In this document: piece after piece, positions 8,271 through 16,595 of the stretch | Layout of the letters: each line of letters begins with the position of its first letter | Position numbering within the stretch: the stretch's first letter is position 1 | Source of the DNA: Marinifilum fragile JCM 15579 | GTDB lineage: Bacteria > Bacteroidota > Bacteroidia > Bacteroidales > Marinifilaceae | DNA length: 34,417 nt | Direction of reading: 5' to 3' | NCBI RefSeq assembly: GCF_001310955.1 | Contig: NZ_BAZX01000037.1 | Coordinates: forward strand, 1-34,417 | Translations under genes and position numbers: made by a program | Notes under the pieces: model-generated | The model's input: the letters and a program-made list of their open reading frames with translations, nothing else | Databases searched by the model: none | What the model was told of the DNA's origin: nothing

Positions 8271-9034
8271 CTATTTGTTGGAGTATTGGTATTCAATATT
8301 GTATTTATCAAACATTTTGCTCAGGTACAAAGTGCTTCCTATCACTCCTGCATTTCCTTCCTGTCCCGAAACAATTCCCACTAAGTAGCCATTTTTATCA
8401 ATTACGGGAGATCCGCTTGTTCCATAAGGTTTTGTATTGGTTTGCAAGGATTTGGTATAAAAATAATCTCCCAAATTCTTAATGCATTGTAGTTTTATGA
8501 ATGTAGGCTTATGATTATCTGTTTGATTCATACTCCAACCAATTGCATATACAATCTCATTGGTTTTTACTTGTGAGTACCTGATCTTTAATGGATATAG
8601 TTTATCGTTTTGTTCTTCTAATTCAAATAGAATCCAATCTCGAACTTTTAATGTATTGTACTGATCGATTGCTTCGTTTGAGTCTTTGTTAATTAATTGT
8701 TTTAGTTTGACTGTTTTTGTTTTGTCATTCTTTGGGTACATGTTCCAATATTTAAACTTATCTCCCAAATCGATAGTATTTAGTCCAAGTTGGTTCTCAA
8801 AAACCATAAACAGATGTTTACAGGATAAAGCAAGTGTATCAGAACCAGTATTCACTAAAAATGAATTTGCAATATCGTAATAGGTAGTATCAGAAAAGCC
8901 AATTTCGTTGGTTAAAGCAAAATCTGGCCATGATTCAAGGGGCAGATCTGCCATGATTCTTTTTCAATTTTGGATGAATTTTGGCAGCTGAATATCAGTA
9001 ATATAATTGCTGCCAGTAAGCTTGATTTATTCAT
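8271..9034 (-). pseudogene. Trypsin-fold serine protease lipoprotein, disrupted by a 23-bp insertion
   Basis: The body frame (8271-8954) carries a chymotrypsin-fold protease: SCKHLF (His47 of this frame), RDWILF (Asp106) and YGTSGSPVI (Ser180), so the triad is intact. No signal peptide is in that frame. Upstream, an ATG at 9034 opens another frame with a lipoprotein signal (LLIFSC, Cys17) reaching KEKESW-like sequence. The 10-bp word GCCATGATTC occurs at 8927-8936 and 8950-8959, exactly 23 bp apart. Deleting one copy plus the spacer joins the signal peptide in frame to SWPDFALT and gives about 246 residues. It lies 54 bp past the thiolase gene. If translated from 8954 the product would stay in the cytoplasm. 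Confidence 0.75.
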
Positions 9035-9088
9035 TATGCTTTCATTAGGGGTACCTTCAACAATAGAATCTTTTTTAAGCAACAAAAG

Positions 9089-10294
9089 TTATATTTTCTC
9101 CAACACCAAAGCAATTCCCTGTCCAACGCCAATACACATGGTGCAAAGGGCATACCTGGCATCGGAATGGATCAATTGGTAATAGGCCGATGTGGTGATA
9201 CGGGCTCCGCTCATTCCCAGTGGATGACCTAAGGCGATGGCTCCACCCAAAGGATTGATGCGTGGGTCATCATCTGCCAAACCAAGTTCGCGAGTGCAAC
9301 CAAGAGATTGGGCAGCGAAAGCCTCGTTCAATTCAATAATATCCATATCATCCAAATGCAGTCCGGTAAGTTGAAGCACTTTTCTGGTAGCAGGAACGGG
9401 GGCCATGCCCATAATTCTTGGCAGAACACCTGCGGTGGCCATGCCCAATATTTTCACTTTAGGAGTGAGATGGTATTTTTCTACAGCTTGTTCGGAAGCC
9501 AATAGCATGGCTGCAGCTCCATCATTTACTCCCGAAGCATTGCCTGCAGTAATGCTTCCATTGGGTCCGGAAATTGATTTTAAACTTGCCAGTTTTTCCA
9601 ATGAGGAAAGTCTTGGATGTTCATCGGTAGAGAAGAGGATGGGATCAGCTTTTCGCTGAGGGATTTCCACGGGAACAATCTCGCGAGCCAAACTTCCATT
9701 TTCCTGTGCATTGCGTGCTTTTTCCTGGCTCCATCGTGCAAACTTGTCTTGATCTTCGCGGGAGATTGAAAAATCGTCGGCAATGTTTTGTGCAGTTTGA
9801 ATCATGCCTTCGGTACCATACATCTGGTCTAGTTTTTTATTCACAAATCGCCAGCCGATGGTGGTATCTTCCAGTTTGTGGGTGCGACCAAATGCTGTCT
9901 CTGCTTTTCCCATTACAAATGGTGCTCTTGACATGCTCTCCACGCCTCCGGCTATCATCAAATTTGCTTCCCCGGCTTTTATGGCCCTGGCTGCACTTCC
10001 AATAGCATCCATTCCCGATCCGCACAGGCGGTTGATGGTAGCAGCAGGAACCGTTTCAGGAAAACCAGCCAAAAGGGTAGCCATTCTTGCTACATTTCGG
10101 TTGTCTTCTCCTGCCTGATTGGCACAGCCCATAAATACGTCATCAATGGCAGCCCAATCCATTTCCGGATTTCGATTCATCAAGGCTTTTAGAGGAATGG
10201 CTGCTAAATCATCGGTTCGAACGGAAGCCAGTGTTCCGGCATATTTTCCTACAGGAGTTCTTATGGCATCGCAGATATAAACATTTGTCTTCAT
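9089..10294 (-). CDS. Thiolase (3-oxoadipyl-CoA/acetyl-CoA acyltransferase type)
   Basis: 401 residues, the length of PcaF-type thiolases. The catalytic residues are visible: Cys91 in NRLCGSG, His357 in GHPLGMSG and Cys387 in [19 protein letters not shown] at about 143-152 resembles 3-oxoadipyl-CoA thiolases more than short acetoacetyl-CoA thiolases. It would cleave a 3-oxoacyl-CoA with CoA to acetyl-CoA and an acyl-CoA shorter by two carbons. It is the last gene of the aminomutase unit, 45 bp after the aminotransferase. No aromatic ring-cleavage genes (pcaGHBCD type) are present, so 3-oxoadipate, if it is the substrate, must come from elsewhere. Confidence 0.9.
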   Translation of the reverse strand: MKTNVYICDAIRTPVGKYAGTLASVRTDDLAAIPLKALMNRNPEMDWAAIDDVFMGCANQAGEDNRNVARMATLLAGFPETVPAATINRLCGSGMDAIGSAARAIKAGEANLMIAGGVESMSRAPFVMGKAETAFGRTHKLEDTTIGWRFVNKKLDQMYGTEGMIQTAQNIADDFSISREDQDKFARWSQEKARNAQENGSLAREIVPVEIPQRKADPILFSTDEHPRLSSLEKLASLKSISGPNGSITAGNASGVNDGAAAMLLASEQAVEKYHLTPKVKILGMATAGVLPRIMGMAPVPATRKVLQLTGLHLDDMDIIELNEAFAAQSLGCTRELGLADDDPRINPLGGAIALGHPLGMSGARITTSAYYQLIHSDARYALCTMCIGVGQGIALVLEKI

Positions 10295-10339
10295 TGGGTT
10301 GCTTTTGTTGGGTGGTTAGCTATCAGAAAACGATTTTGG

Positions 10340-11686
10340 TTATTTGGCAAACTGATGAATCTCAGCTTTGTATTTCTTAAATCCATTGTATAAAGACTGA
10401 GAGAGACGATCTACTTCTACCTGTGTGATAGTGGTGGCAAGCATGCAAGCGAAGGTGTTGATCAGAATCAAGTTTTCGTGAAGGAAAAGATAATCGAGAA
10501 GGTCTACAACTACTTTTCTTTCTTCCGGTGCCTGATAGGTTTCACGGTAATTGCGTGGCTGTTCGTGGCGAAAATGTAAACGGAACATGGATCCTGCTCC
10601 CGTGATCGCGACAGGAACATCGGCCAATTGAATGGCTTCATGAATTTGTTTTTTTGCAATCTCTGCCATTTTATTGATATTCTCAACTGCCTGCCTGTCG
10701 TATAGCTGCATGGCTGTTTTTCCTGCAATCATGGTAACAGGGTTGGCCGAGAATGTACCTGAATGAGGCTGTTTAATTATTTTTCTCGTGGGGTCGAACA
10801 CCGACATGATTTTTGCGCTACCAGCAATGGCGCCAACAGGAAAACCACCTCCTATGATTTTTCCGAGGGCAGTCATATCGGGCTTTACAGGATACAAATT
10901 CTGAGCTCCACTATAGGTTACTCGATAGGTTACGACTTCGTCGAAGACCAGAAGCACCTTGTTTTTTCTGGTCCAATTGTATATTTCCAGCAAAAACTTT
11001 TCCTCAATTGGATACATTCCAACCCGATGAGAAATAGGGTCAATCAATACGCAAGCCAGTTCACTTTTATTGGCTTCCAACAAATTGATGGTACGTTCAA
11101 TATCGTTGTAAGGGAATACAATCACATCCTTTTTTACACTTTCGGGGGTACCATAGGTTACCGGAACCGAATTGGGCTTGTCGATATCACCCCAATTGTG
11201 AGGTTCTGCAATTTGGCTAATTTCCGCAAAATCGTAAGTGCCGTGGTAGGCTCCTTCAGCCTTGGCGATTTTAGGTCGGCCTGTATAAGCCCGGGCGGCT
11301 TTTATCATAGACATTACAGCTTCGGTACCTGAGTTCACGAATCTAATTCTTTCGAACTCTTTGTTTCTTTCCACCAATAATTCACCAAACTCTACTTCCA
11401 CTTCACTTCCCAACGTATAGGCGGTTCCGTTTTGCATTTGTTCCGTAACGGTATCCACAATCACAGGATGAGAGTGCCCATGAATCAAAGATGCCATATT
11501 GTTGGCGAAATCAATTCGGGTATTGCCATCGATATCGGTTACATAGCTGCCTTTGGCCTGAGCAACATAAAAAGGATGAGGACGGCGGAAAATGGTATTT
11601 CTGCTTACTCCACCGGTTATCACTTTTTTTGCTCTTTTGTAGAGTTTTAGGCTTGATTTATAATTTAAATTATCAGCATTTTCCAT
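10340..11686 (-). CDS. Class-III PLP aminotransferase, GSA-aminomutase/beta-transaminase-like
   Basis: 448 residues from the ATG at 11686. A longer frame to 11758 overlaps the upstream gene and begins with an unlikely AT-rich leader, so I prefer the internal start, 19 bp after the CoA-transferase stop. Fold-type I signs: NSGTEA (118-123), AYHG (146-149), FDEV (248-251, Asp249 for the PLP nitrogen) and ALGKIIGGG with the Schiff-base Lys276. The overall pattern follows glutamate-1-semialdehyde 2,1-aminomutase, a branch that includes beta-amino acid transaminases. No haem-synthesis genes lie nearby. In this unit, moving the amino group of a 3-amino acid to a keto acid is the simplest reading, but it is inferred. 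Confidence 0.85.
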   Translation of the reverse strand: MENADNLNYKSSLKLYKRAKKVITGGVSRNTIFRRPHPFYVAQAKGSYVTDIDGNTRIDFANNMASLIHGHSHPVIVDTVTEQMQNGTAYTLGSEVEVEFGELLVERNKEFERIRFVNSGTEAVMSMIKAARAYTGRPKIAKAEGAYHGTYDFAEISQIAEPHNWGDIDKPNSVPVTYGTPESVKKDVIVFPYNDIERTINLLEANKSELACVLIDPISHRVGMYPIEEKFLLEIYNWTRKNKVLLVFDEVVTYRVTYSGAQNLYPVKPDMTALGKIIGGGFPVGAIAGSAKIMSVFDPTRKIIKQPHSGTFSANPVTMIAGKTAMQLYDRQAVENINKMAEIAKKQIHEAIQLADVPVAITGAGSMFRLHFRHEQPRNYRETYQAPEERKVVVDLLDYLFLHENLILINTFACMLATTITQVEVDRLSQSLYNGFKKYKAEIHQFAK

Positions 11687-11705
11687 GATGATTTCAGAGT
11701 TTAGT

Positions 11706-12359
11706 TTATTGAAATAGTTTGGCTTCGGTATGTTTCTGTAAATATTCAAAATCAACATTGGGTCCTAGTTTTCTTACAAAAAGGCCTTCTTTTTTTACAT
11801 CGATTATGGCCAGATTTGTATAAATGCTTTCCACAACGCCTTTTCCAGTTAATGGATAGCTGCATTGATTCAGGATTTTTGGTTTGCCATCTTTGGTATT
11901 GTGTTGTGTAATTACCAGTATTCTTTTTACTCCAGCCACCAAATCCATTGCTCCCCCTACTGCAGGTATGGCATCTACAGCACCTGTTGACCAGTTGGCC
12001 AAATCCCCATTTTTAGAGATTTGCATGGCGCCCAAAACGCATACATCAATATGGCCGCCTCTAATCATGGTAAAGCTATCGGCATGATGGAAAAAACAAG
12101 CACCGGGTATGGTAGTCACAGGTTTTTTTCCAGCATTTATCAATTCAGGGTCTTCTTGTCCGGCCATTGGTACAGCTCCCATTCCCAGCAATCCATTTTC
12201 AGTCTGGTAGATCAATTCACGACCACTGGGAACAAAGTCCGCCACCATTTCTGGCATGCCAATTCCGAGGTTCACATAGGAGCCATCGGGAATGTCCATC
12301 GCTACATTTTGAGCCATTTCCGTTTTGCTCCAGCCAATTTTTAATTGTTTTTCTACCAT
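11706..12359 (-). CDS. 3-oxoacid CoA-transferase subunit B (PcaJ/ScoB/AtoA-like)
   Basis: 217 residues. GSYVNLGIGMPEMVADF near the N-terminus and QTENGLLGMG with the catalytic Glu54 are the family I CoA-transferase signature; the Glu forms the glutamyl-CoA intermediate. IRGGHIDVCVLGAMQ and GAMDLVAGVKRI match PcaJ/ScoB. The gene overlaps the end of subunit A by 7 bp, so the two are translated together. It would move CoA from a donor such as succinyl-CoA or acetyl-CoA to a 3-oxo acid. 3-Oxoadipate and acetoacetate are both possible acceptors. Confidence 0.92.
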   Translation of the reverse strand: MVEKQLKIGWSKTEMAQNVAMDIPDGSYVNLGIGMPEMVADFVPSGRELIYQTENGLLGMGAVPMAGQEDPELINAGKKPVTTIPGACFFHHADSFTMIRGGHIDVCVLGAMQISKNGDLANWSTGAVDAIPAVGGAMDLVAGVKRILVITQHNTKDGKPKILNQCSYPLTGKGVVESIYTNLAIIDVKKEGLFVRKLGPNVDFEYLQKHTEAKLFQ

Positions 12360-13066
12360 GGGTACGTAAGTTTTTGTGCCACCAAATCAGATTCATGGGC
12401 AGGATTGGAAACTTCGATAATATGATTTACAAAAATTCCTGGTGTTACCACGATTTCGGGATCTATGATACCTGCCTCAACTACTTTTTTCGCCTGAACA
12501 ATGCTTGTAGTGGCGGCAGTACACATGACGGGGCCAAAATTGCGTGCGGTGGCATGATAGGTTAAATTGCCATAACGATCGGCCAGTTCGCATTTTACCA
12601 GAGAGAAATCGGCTTTAATGCCTCTCTCCAACACATATTCTATTCCGTCAAAAACTCTACATTCCTTGCCTTCTGCCAAAGGAGTATTTACCGAGGCAGG
12701 AGTGTAGAAAGCTGGAATTCCAGCTCCACCGGCTCTAATTCTTTCCGCTAAGGTGCCTTGTGGTACGAGCTCCAATTCTATTTCTCCGGCATTGTAGAGT
12801 TCTGGAAATACGGTTGAGTTGGCAGTTCTGGGAAAAGAACAAATCATTTTTTTCACTCTTCGTTGTTCAATTAAGGCAGCCAGTCCCACATTTCCACTTC
12901 CGGTATTATTGCTCACCACGGTCAAATCTTTTGCTCCCTGATCGATCAAGGCATGAATCAATTCAATGGGGCTGCCAGCTTCGCCAAAGCCACTAATCAT
13001 TATGGTAGCTCCATCGTGAATGTTTTGTACGGCTTCGGCTAGTGATTGTACGGTTTTGTTAATCAT
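12353..13066 (-). CDS. 3-oxoacid CoA-transferase subunit A (PcaI/ScoA/AtoD-like)
   Basis: 237 residues. It begins with an alpha-subunit pattern, SLAEAVQNIHDGATIMISGFGEAG, the glycine-rich CoA-binding loop. ICSFPRTANS, ELELVPQGTLAERIRAGGAGIPAF and NLTYHATARNFGPVM follow PcaI and ScoA closely. The C-terminal VVTPGIFVNHIIEV is also typical. It forms a heteromeric enzyme with the overlapping subunit B gene. The start is 31 bp after the stop of the radical-SAM gene. From memory the similarity to PcaI is strong, but sequence cannot separate PcaI from ScoA function. Confidence 0.92.
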   Translation of the reverse strand: MINKTVQSLAEAVQNIHDGATIMISGFGEAGSPIELIHALIDQGAKDLTVVSNNTGSGNVGLAALIEQRRVKKMICSFPRTANSTVFPELYNAGEIELELVPQGTLAERIRAGGAGIPAFYTPASVNTPLAEGKECRVFDGIEYVLERGIKADFSLVKCELADRYGNLTYHATARNFGPVMCTAATTSIVQAKKVVEAGIIDPEIVVTPGIFVNHIIEVSNPAHESDLVAQKLTYPW

Positions 13067-13097
13067 AGAACAGAAATGGTATGGTTTGAACGATATT

Positions 13098-14630
13098 CTA
13101 TTTTCTCTCTAATTGTTTTTCGATGGCCTCTAACTCATCAGTATAGAAATATTTGTCACCTTCAAATGGTTTCAGTTTTTCAATGGTGTTCTGCTGTTCG
13201 TCGTAATCTGCCAAATACACCCTGTCCATCCATTCCATGTTCCTGGCTTCGTTGAATTTAAGTGCAAAGGCTGTTTTCCCATTCACCTCTACGGTACCCA
13301 ACATTGAGGCTTTTCCGGCTGATGAGGTCATCGAGATATATCTGGAAGGTCGGCCAACTGATGGAAGACTTCTGTATATTTGGCTAAATACCTTATTGAT
13401 ATCGGCCAATGGTGCAGTGAAGTAGTGGTGTTCTCCCGTTGGTCGCGCATAGTACATGGAATGGAAACCAATGCCCAGCATCATGAGTACATGTCCAAGG
13501 TCTATCCAGTTTTGAGCCGATTTATTGATATCAATTCCTCCATTTTCATCAGGGAACAAGCTGATGTGCTTCATGATTGGACTTTGACTTTTAACTGTTA
13601 TTCCAGCGGCTCTTAATCGTCGAACAGCCGCAATAGTGGTCAGATTCATCAATTCTTTCGGACCAGAGAAATGTCCCATCCAAATTACTTGAATGCCATG
13701 GTTGATCAATTCTTTGTAGAGTGCCAGTATATCATCAAAGATCGGCTGGATTATTATTTGAGGATCGTAGGTTAAGCTCCTGGAAGCCATGCGTATGTTT
13801 CTGATGTGTGACAATTCGGGATCGGTGATCAATGGCAATAGATATTCCTTTAACCGGGAATAAGGCATTAAGCCTCCATCACCGCCAGTAAGCAAAATAT
13901 CGGTTACTTCCTTGTGCTTCCGTAGATAATGATGAACCTGATCAATATCCTCCTGTATGAACATGTCTTCATCGCCTCTTACCTGGGCATGGCGGAAACA
14001 GTAATTGCAGAAAGCAAAACAGCTTTGTGTGCTTTTATCAAAAACAAGAAAACATTGCGGATACTTGTGTTGGCTTCCATCCAGAATTTCAAAATCGCCA
14101 TTCTCATTTTCGAAACAGGCCTTGTTCAACAATTGTTTGCCATCGTGAGGATTGGTATCGTGTATATAATCCTTACAAATTTGTTGCTTTTCCTCTTCCG
14201 ATTTGGCATTCCTGTATCTTTCCAGTAGTTCAGCTTTCATCATTCCAGGCTGAGGAAATACCAATTGAAATACCAAATCATTTTCGTAGTTCTTCCAGTT
14301 TATGGTGTTGAGAACATGCTTGGTTGCCATAAATCGATACACATTAATGAAAAGCTCTCGCTCTTCGATATAGCCAATATCAATACCATTAGCATTTAGT
14401 ATAGATATGATTTCTCTGAAACCATCAATGCCTGTATAGCGATTTTTGTTAGAGGTAAACATCGGTGCACTTTCCTCTTTTAAAATAGAGTATTGCGGAA
14501 AGCAGTGATGCAATTTGTTGATGAGGCTTGCAGGCAATAGCTTTTCTTTCTCGATGATTTGGGCTGCATTTTCATCAATTCCATGATGAGCAAATTGTTT
14601 GGTAAGGTCAATTTTTTCTGAATGTAACAT
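13098..14630 (-). CDS. KamA-family radical SAM 2,3-aminomutase, probably not lysine-specific
   Basis: 510 residues, longer than typical lysine 2,3-aminomutase (about 416). The [4Fe-4S] motif CxxxCxxC is at Cys204, Cys208 and Cys211. Arg213, two residues on, matches the arginine that holds the substrate alpha-carboxylate. TGGDGG (248-253) replaces the usual GGDPL. Lys440 in SSAGK matches the PLP lysine (Lys337 in Clostridium subterminale). The two Asp that bind the lysine side chain, 44 and 7 residues before that lysine, are Arg396 and Ser433 here. This suggests an acidic substrate, as in glutamate 2,3-aminomutase. It is first of five co-directional genes that could degrade the resulting beta-amino acid. 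The residue mapping is by eye. Confidence 0.85.
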   Translation of the reverse strand: MLHSEKIDLTKQFAHHGIDENAAQIIEKEKLLPASLINKLHHCFPQYSILKEESAPMFTSNKNRYTGIDGFREIISILNANGIDIGYIEERELFINVYRFMATKHVLNTINWKNYENDLVFQLVFPQPGMMKAELLERYRNAKSEEEKQQICKDYIHDTNPHDGKQLLNKACFENENGDFEILDGSQHKYPQCFLVFDKSTQSCFAFCNYCFRHAQVRGDEDMFIQEDIDQVHHYLRKHKEVTDILLTGGDGGLMPYSRLKEYLLPLITDPELSHIRNIRMASRSLTYDPQIIIQPIFDDILALYKELINHGIQVIWMGHFSGPKELMNLTTIAAVRRLRAAGITVKSQSPIMKHISLFPDENGGIDINKSAQNWIDLGHVLMMLGIGFHSMYYARPTGEHHYFTAPLADINKVFSQIYRSLPSVGRPSRYISMTSSAGKASMLGTVEVNGKTAFALKFNEARNMEWMDRVYLADYDEQQNTIEKLKPFEGDKYFYTDELEAIEKQLERK

Positions 14631-14783
14631 GTAAAACTATTTTAGGATTAATAGTCTGATTTAACTGTAAGAGTATGAACTCTGATACATATTGCTACCC
14701 ATCTTTTATTGACTTTATCGTTATTTGCAATACAAAACAATTTAAATTACAAAGTTTACTGATTTACATAGCAACATAATGGG

Positions 14784-14793
14784 TTACATGTAA
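14784..14793. promoter_or_regulatory. Palindrome TTACATGTAA upstream of the aminomutase unit
   Basis: A perfect 10-bp palindrome about 155 bp before the aminomutase start, in the gap 14631-14895. It may be an operator for the five-gene unit. I could not place a convincing -7/-33 pair nearby. Confidence 0.3.
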
Positions 14794-14841
14794 TCAAGTT
14801 ACAACAAAAACTGATATTATTAAATGCATTTTTTGGCAAAT

Positions 14842-14872
14842 AAAAAACCTTCTCTGAAAAATAGAGAAGGTT
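14842..14872 (-). terminator. Rho-independent terminator of the DUF5362 gene
   Basis: AACCTTCTCT (14846-14855) and AGAGAAGGTT (14863-14872) are perfect 10-bp arms. On the minus strand the hairpin is followed by a T run (14842-14847). It lies just past the stop of the gene at 14896. Confidence 0.85.
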
Positions 14873-14895
14873 CATATTTTATGGATGGCCATGTT

Positions 14896-15348
14896 TTACA
14901 TGAAAGCGCCAATCCCACCTGCAATTGACATGATCAGAAATGCCAAAACATAGAAGGATAGAATTATAATGCTTAAAATGCCAATAAACTTGTAGTGCTT
15001 TTTTAAAAACTTAAATGCCAGGCTTAATTGTTCACTGTCTTCACTGTAAATGGCAGTTTTTGAGTGTTTCGAGAATTTGTATAGGTAAAAAATCGGGAAG
15101 AAGTACAATGCACCTAATAGTAAATAGAACACTCCAATTATTATTCCACTTCCCATAAAAGGTAAGTTATCTCCGGCCATAGCACCAAACATGGTTGCCA
15201 TAAAAATTGCGGCAATTATAAGTATTCCCAGAAAAACAAATCCAAGTATGGAAAAAAACATGGTCCATTTGCGGGTTTCGTTGAGGTAAATTACCGATTG
15301 TGCCGTTAGCTCGATTGGCTTGGCTTCTCTTCCTTCGTTATTTTGCAT
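14896..15348 (-). CDS. DUF5362-type integral membrane protein
   Basis: 150 residues with four predicted membrane helices (about 28-52, 65-92 and two packed near the C-terminus after a hydrophilic segment KFSKHSKTAIYSEDSEQLSLAF). The N-terminal part LTAQSVIYLNETRKWTMFFSILGF and the soluble linker between helices 2 and 3 match my memory of DUF5362 proteins of Bacteroidota. No catalytic residues are apparent. It is a single-gene unit with its own terminator. Function is unknown. Confidence 0.75.
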   Translation of the reverse strand: MQNNEGREAKPIELTAQSVIYLNETRKWTMFFSILGFVFLGILIIAAIFMATMFGAMAGDNLPFMGSGIIIGVFYLLLGALYFFPIFYLYKFSKHSKTAIYSEDSEQLSLAFKFLKKHYKFIGILSIIILSFYVLAFLIMSIAGGIGAFM

Positions 15349-15595
15349 GTTTAAAGGGTTTTGTTAATTTTTTTTATCAGCTTAAAATAATTATTTCTTT
15401 TTTATTTTCGATGATAATTGGGGGATGTTTCAGTAAAATTGCTATCATTTTAAAATGCTTTGGATAAAATGACTAAGTAGTGTAAATAAATGCTTACCTT
15501 GCAGAACCTTTCTGTCTTGAGCGAAGTAGGCCAAACTATTATCTGAATCGATTCATTAAGGTTTTATTAATCATTAATGTATCACTAAAAATTTT

Positions 15596-16051
15596 ATGGG
15601 AAGATCGCAAGAGACGTATAACAAAAAAGAGAAAGAGAAAAGAAAACTGCAGAAAAGAAAAGAGAAAGAAGCTCGAAAAGAGGCTCGTAAAGAAGCAGGT
15701 GGAAAAAGTAGCTTGGATGACATGATCGCTTATGTAGATGAGTTTGGAAACATCACATCAACACCACCAGATCCTGCCAAGAAAAAGGAAGAGATTAATG
15801 CGGAAGACATTGTACTAGGAGCCAGAAATAGTGGTGACTTTGAAGAAGAGGAAGGAAAAAAACAAGGTGTTGTGAGTTTCTTCAACGAATCAAAAGGTTT
15901 CGGTTTTATTAAAGATTCAAATACGGGTGAGAGTATTTTTGTACACGTAAATGGATTGGTAGATACCATTAAGGAGAACGATAAGGTAGAGTTTGATACC
16001 GAGCGTGGACCTAAAGGAATGAATGCCGTTAATGTTACTCTAAAAAAGTAA
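15596..16051 (+). CDS. Cold-shock-domain protein with long charged N-terminal extension
   Basis: 151 residues. The first 36 are extremely basic and acidic, repeating K, R and E (KEKEKRK, RKEARKEA), likely a single helix that can bind nucleic acid. An acidic linker follows. The cold-shock domain occupies about 88-150, with RNP1 KGFGFI at 100-105 and RNP2 IFVHV at 114-118. Such domains bind single-stranded RNA or DNA. The domain closely resembles the separate 63-residue protein encoded convergently at 16162, which suggests duplication and fusion. It shares a bidirectional terminator with that gene. Confidence 0.88.
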   Translation: MGRSQETYNKKEKEKRKLQKRKEKEARKEARKEAGGKSSLDDMIAYVDEFGNITSTPPDPAKKKEEINAEDIVLGARNSGDFEEEEGKKQGVVSFFNESKGFGFIKDSNTGESIFVHVNGLVDTIKENDKVEFDTERGPKGMNAVNVTLKK

Positions 16052-16111
16052 CTTTCAAATTATATTTCATATCAGTACACACTAGTACCTGATATAAGAT
16101 TTAGACAATAA

Positions 16112-16137
16112 AAAAAGCACCTCTAGGGGTGCTTTTT
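16112..16137. terminator. Bidirectional terminator between two cold-shock genes
   Basis: AAAAAGCACC (16112-16121) and GGTGCTTTTT (16128-16137) pair perfectly around a short loop and carry A and T runs on both sides. The genes at 15596 (plus) and 16162 (minus) converge on it. Confidence 0.85.
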
Positions 16138-16161
16138 CAATTTCTTATAAAGGTGTAGCGA

Positions 16162-16353
16162 TTATTCAATCACTCTTACATTTACTGCGTTTAAACCTTT
16201 TCTTCCATTTTCAACATCGTATTCAACTTTGTCGTTTTCTCTGATTTCATCAACAAGACCTGATACGTGTACGAAAACATCATCACTTTGATCAGCTGGT
16301 TTGATAAAACCGAAACCTTTTGATTCGTTAAAGAATTTTACTGTTCCTTCCAT
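16162..16353 (-). CDS. Cold shock protein (CspA family)
   Basis: 63 residues, a complete single cold-shock domain. It has MEGTVKFFNESKGFGFI with RNP1 KGFGFI, and RNP2 DVFVHV, both with the aromatic residues that stack on bases. These proteins act as RNA chaperones during cold or growth changes. The long leader of about 150 bases before the start (promoter at 16509-16537) is typical of csp mRNAs whose folding controls translation. Confidence 0.95.
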   Translation of the reverse strand: MEGTVKFFNESKGFGFIKPADQSDDVFVHVSGLVDEIRENDKVEYDVENGRKGLNAVNVRVIE

Positions 16354-16508
16354 TGTAATTAAATTAAAATAATAATTTGAAATAAGTCTTTCTTAATAAC
16401 TCCCGTATGATCCTGTTAATTTAAATTCCGGGAATGGAATGAATAGTAACAAATAATATTGAAATTAAAAGAGTCGATCATCAACCGACCTATGACTTAA
16501 TATCCTGC

Positions 16509-16537
16509 CAAAGGTAGGTAAAAAAATGATACTTGAA
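16509..16537 (-). promoter_or_regulatory. Candidate csp promoter
   Basis: On the minus strand TACCTTTG (16509-16516) is a perfect match to the Bacteroidota -7 box TAnnTTTG. TTC stands at the -33 place (16535-16537) after 18 bases, one mismatch from TTG. The inferred leader is about 150 bases. Confidence 0.5.
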
Positions 16538-16595
16538 AGAAAAAAAAAATAATTTGACGAATTTATAAAGATTAGATAATGAGTAGGTTGAAAAA

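Noticed and set aside
10763..11332. 189-codon plus-strand frame inside the aminotransferase gene
   Set aside because: Opposite strand of a gene with all catalytic residues; a shadow frame.
11687..11758. Longer N-terminus of the aminotransferase
   Set aside because: It overlaps the CoA-transferase B gene and is unlike the family; the ATG at 11686 has proper spacing.
13098..14630. Plain lysine 2,3-aminomutase of the classic lysine fermentation
   Set aside because: The side-chain Asp pair is absent and no kamDE, kdd, kce or kal genes are near.
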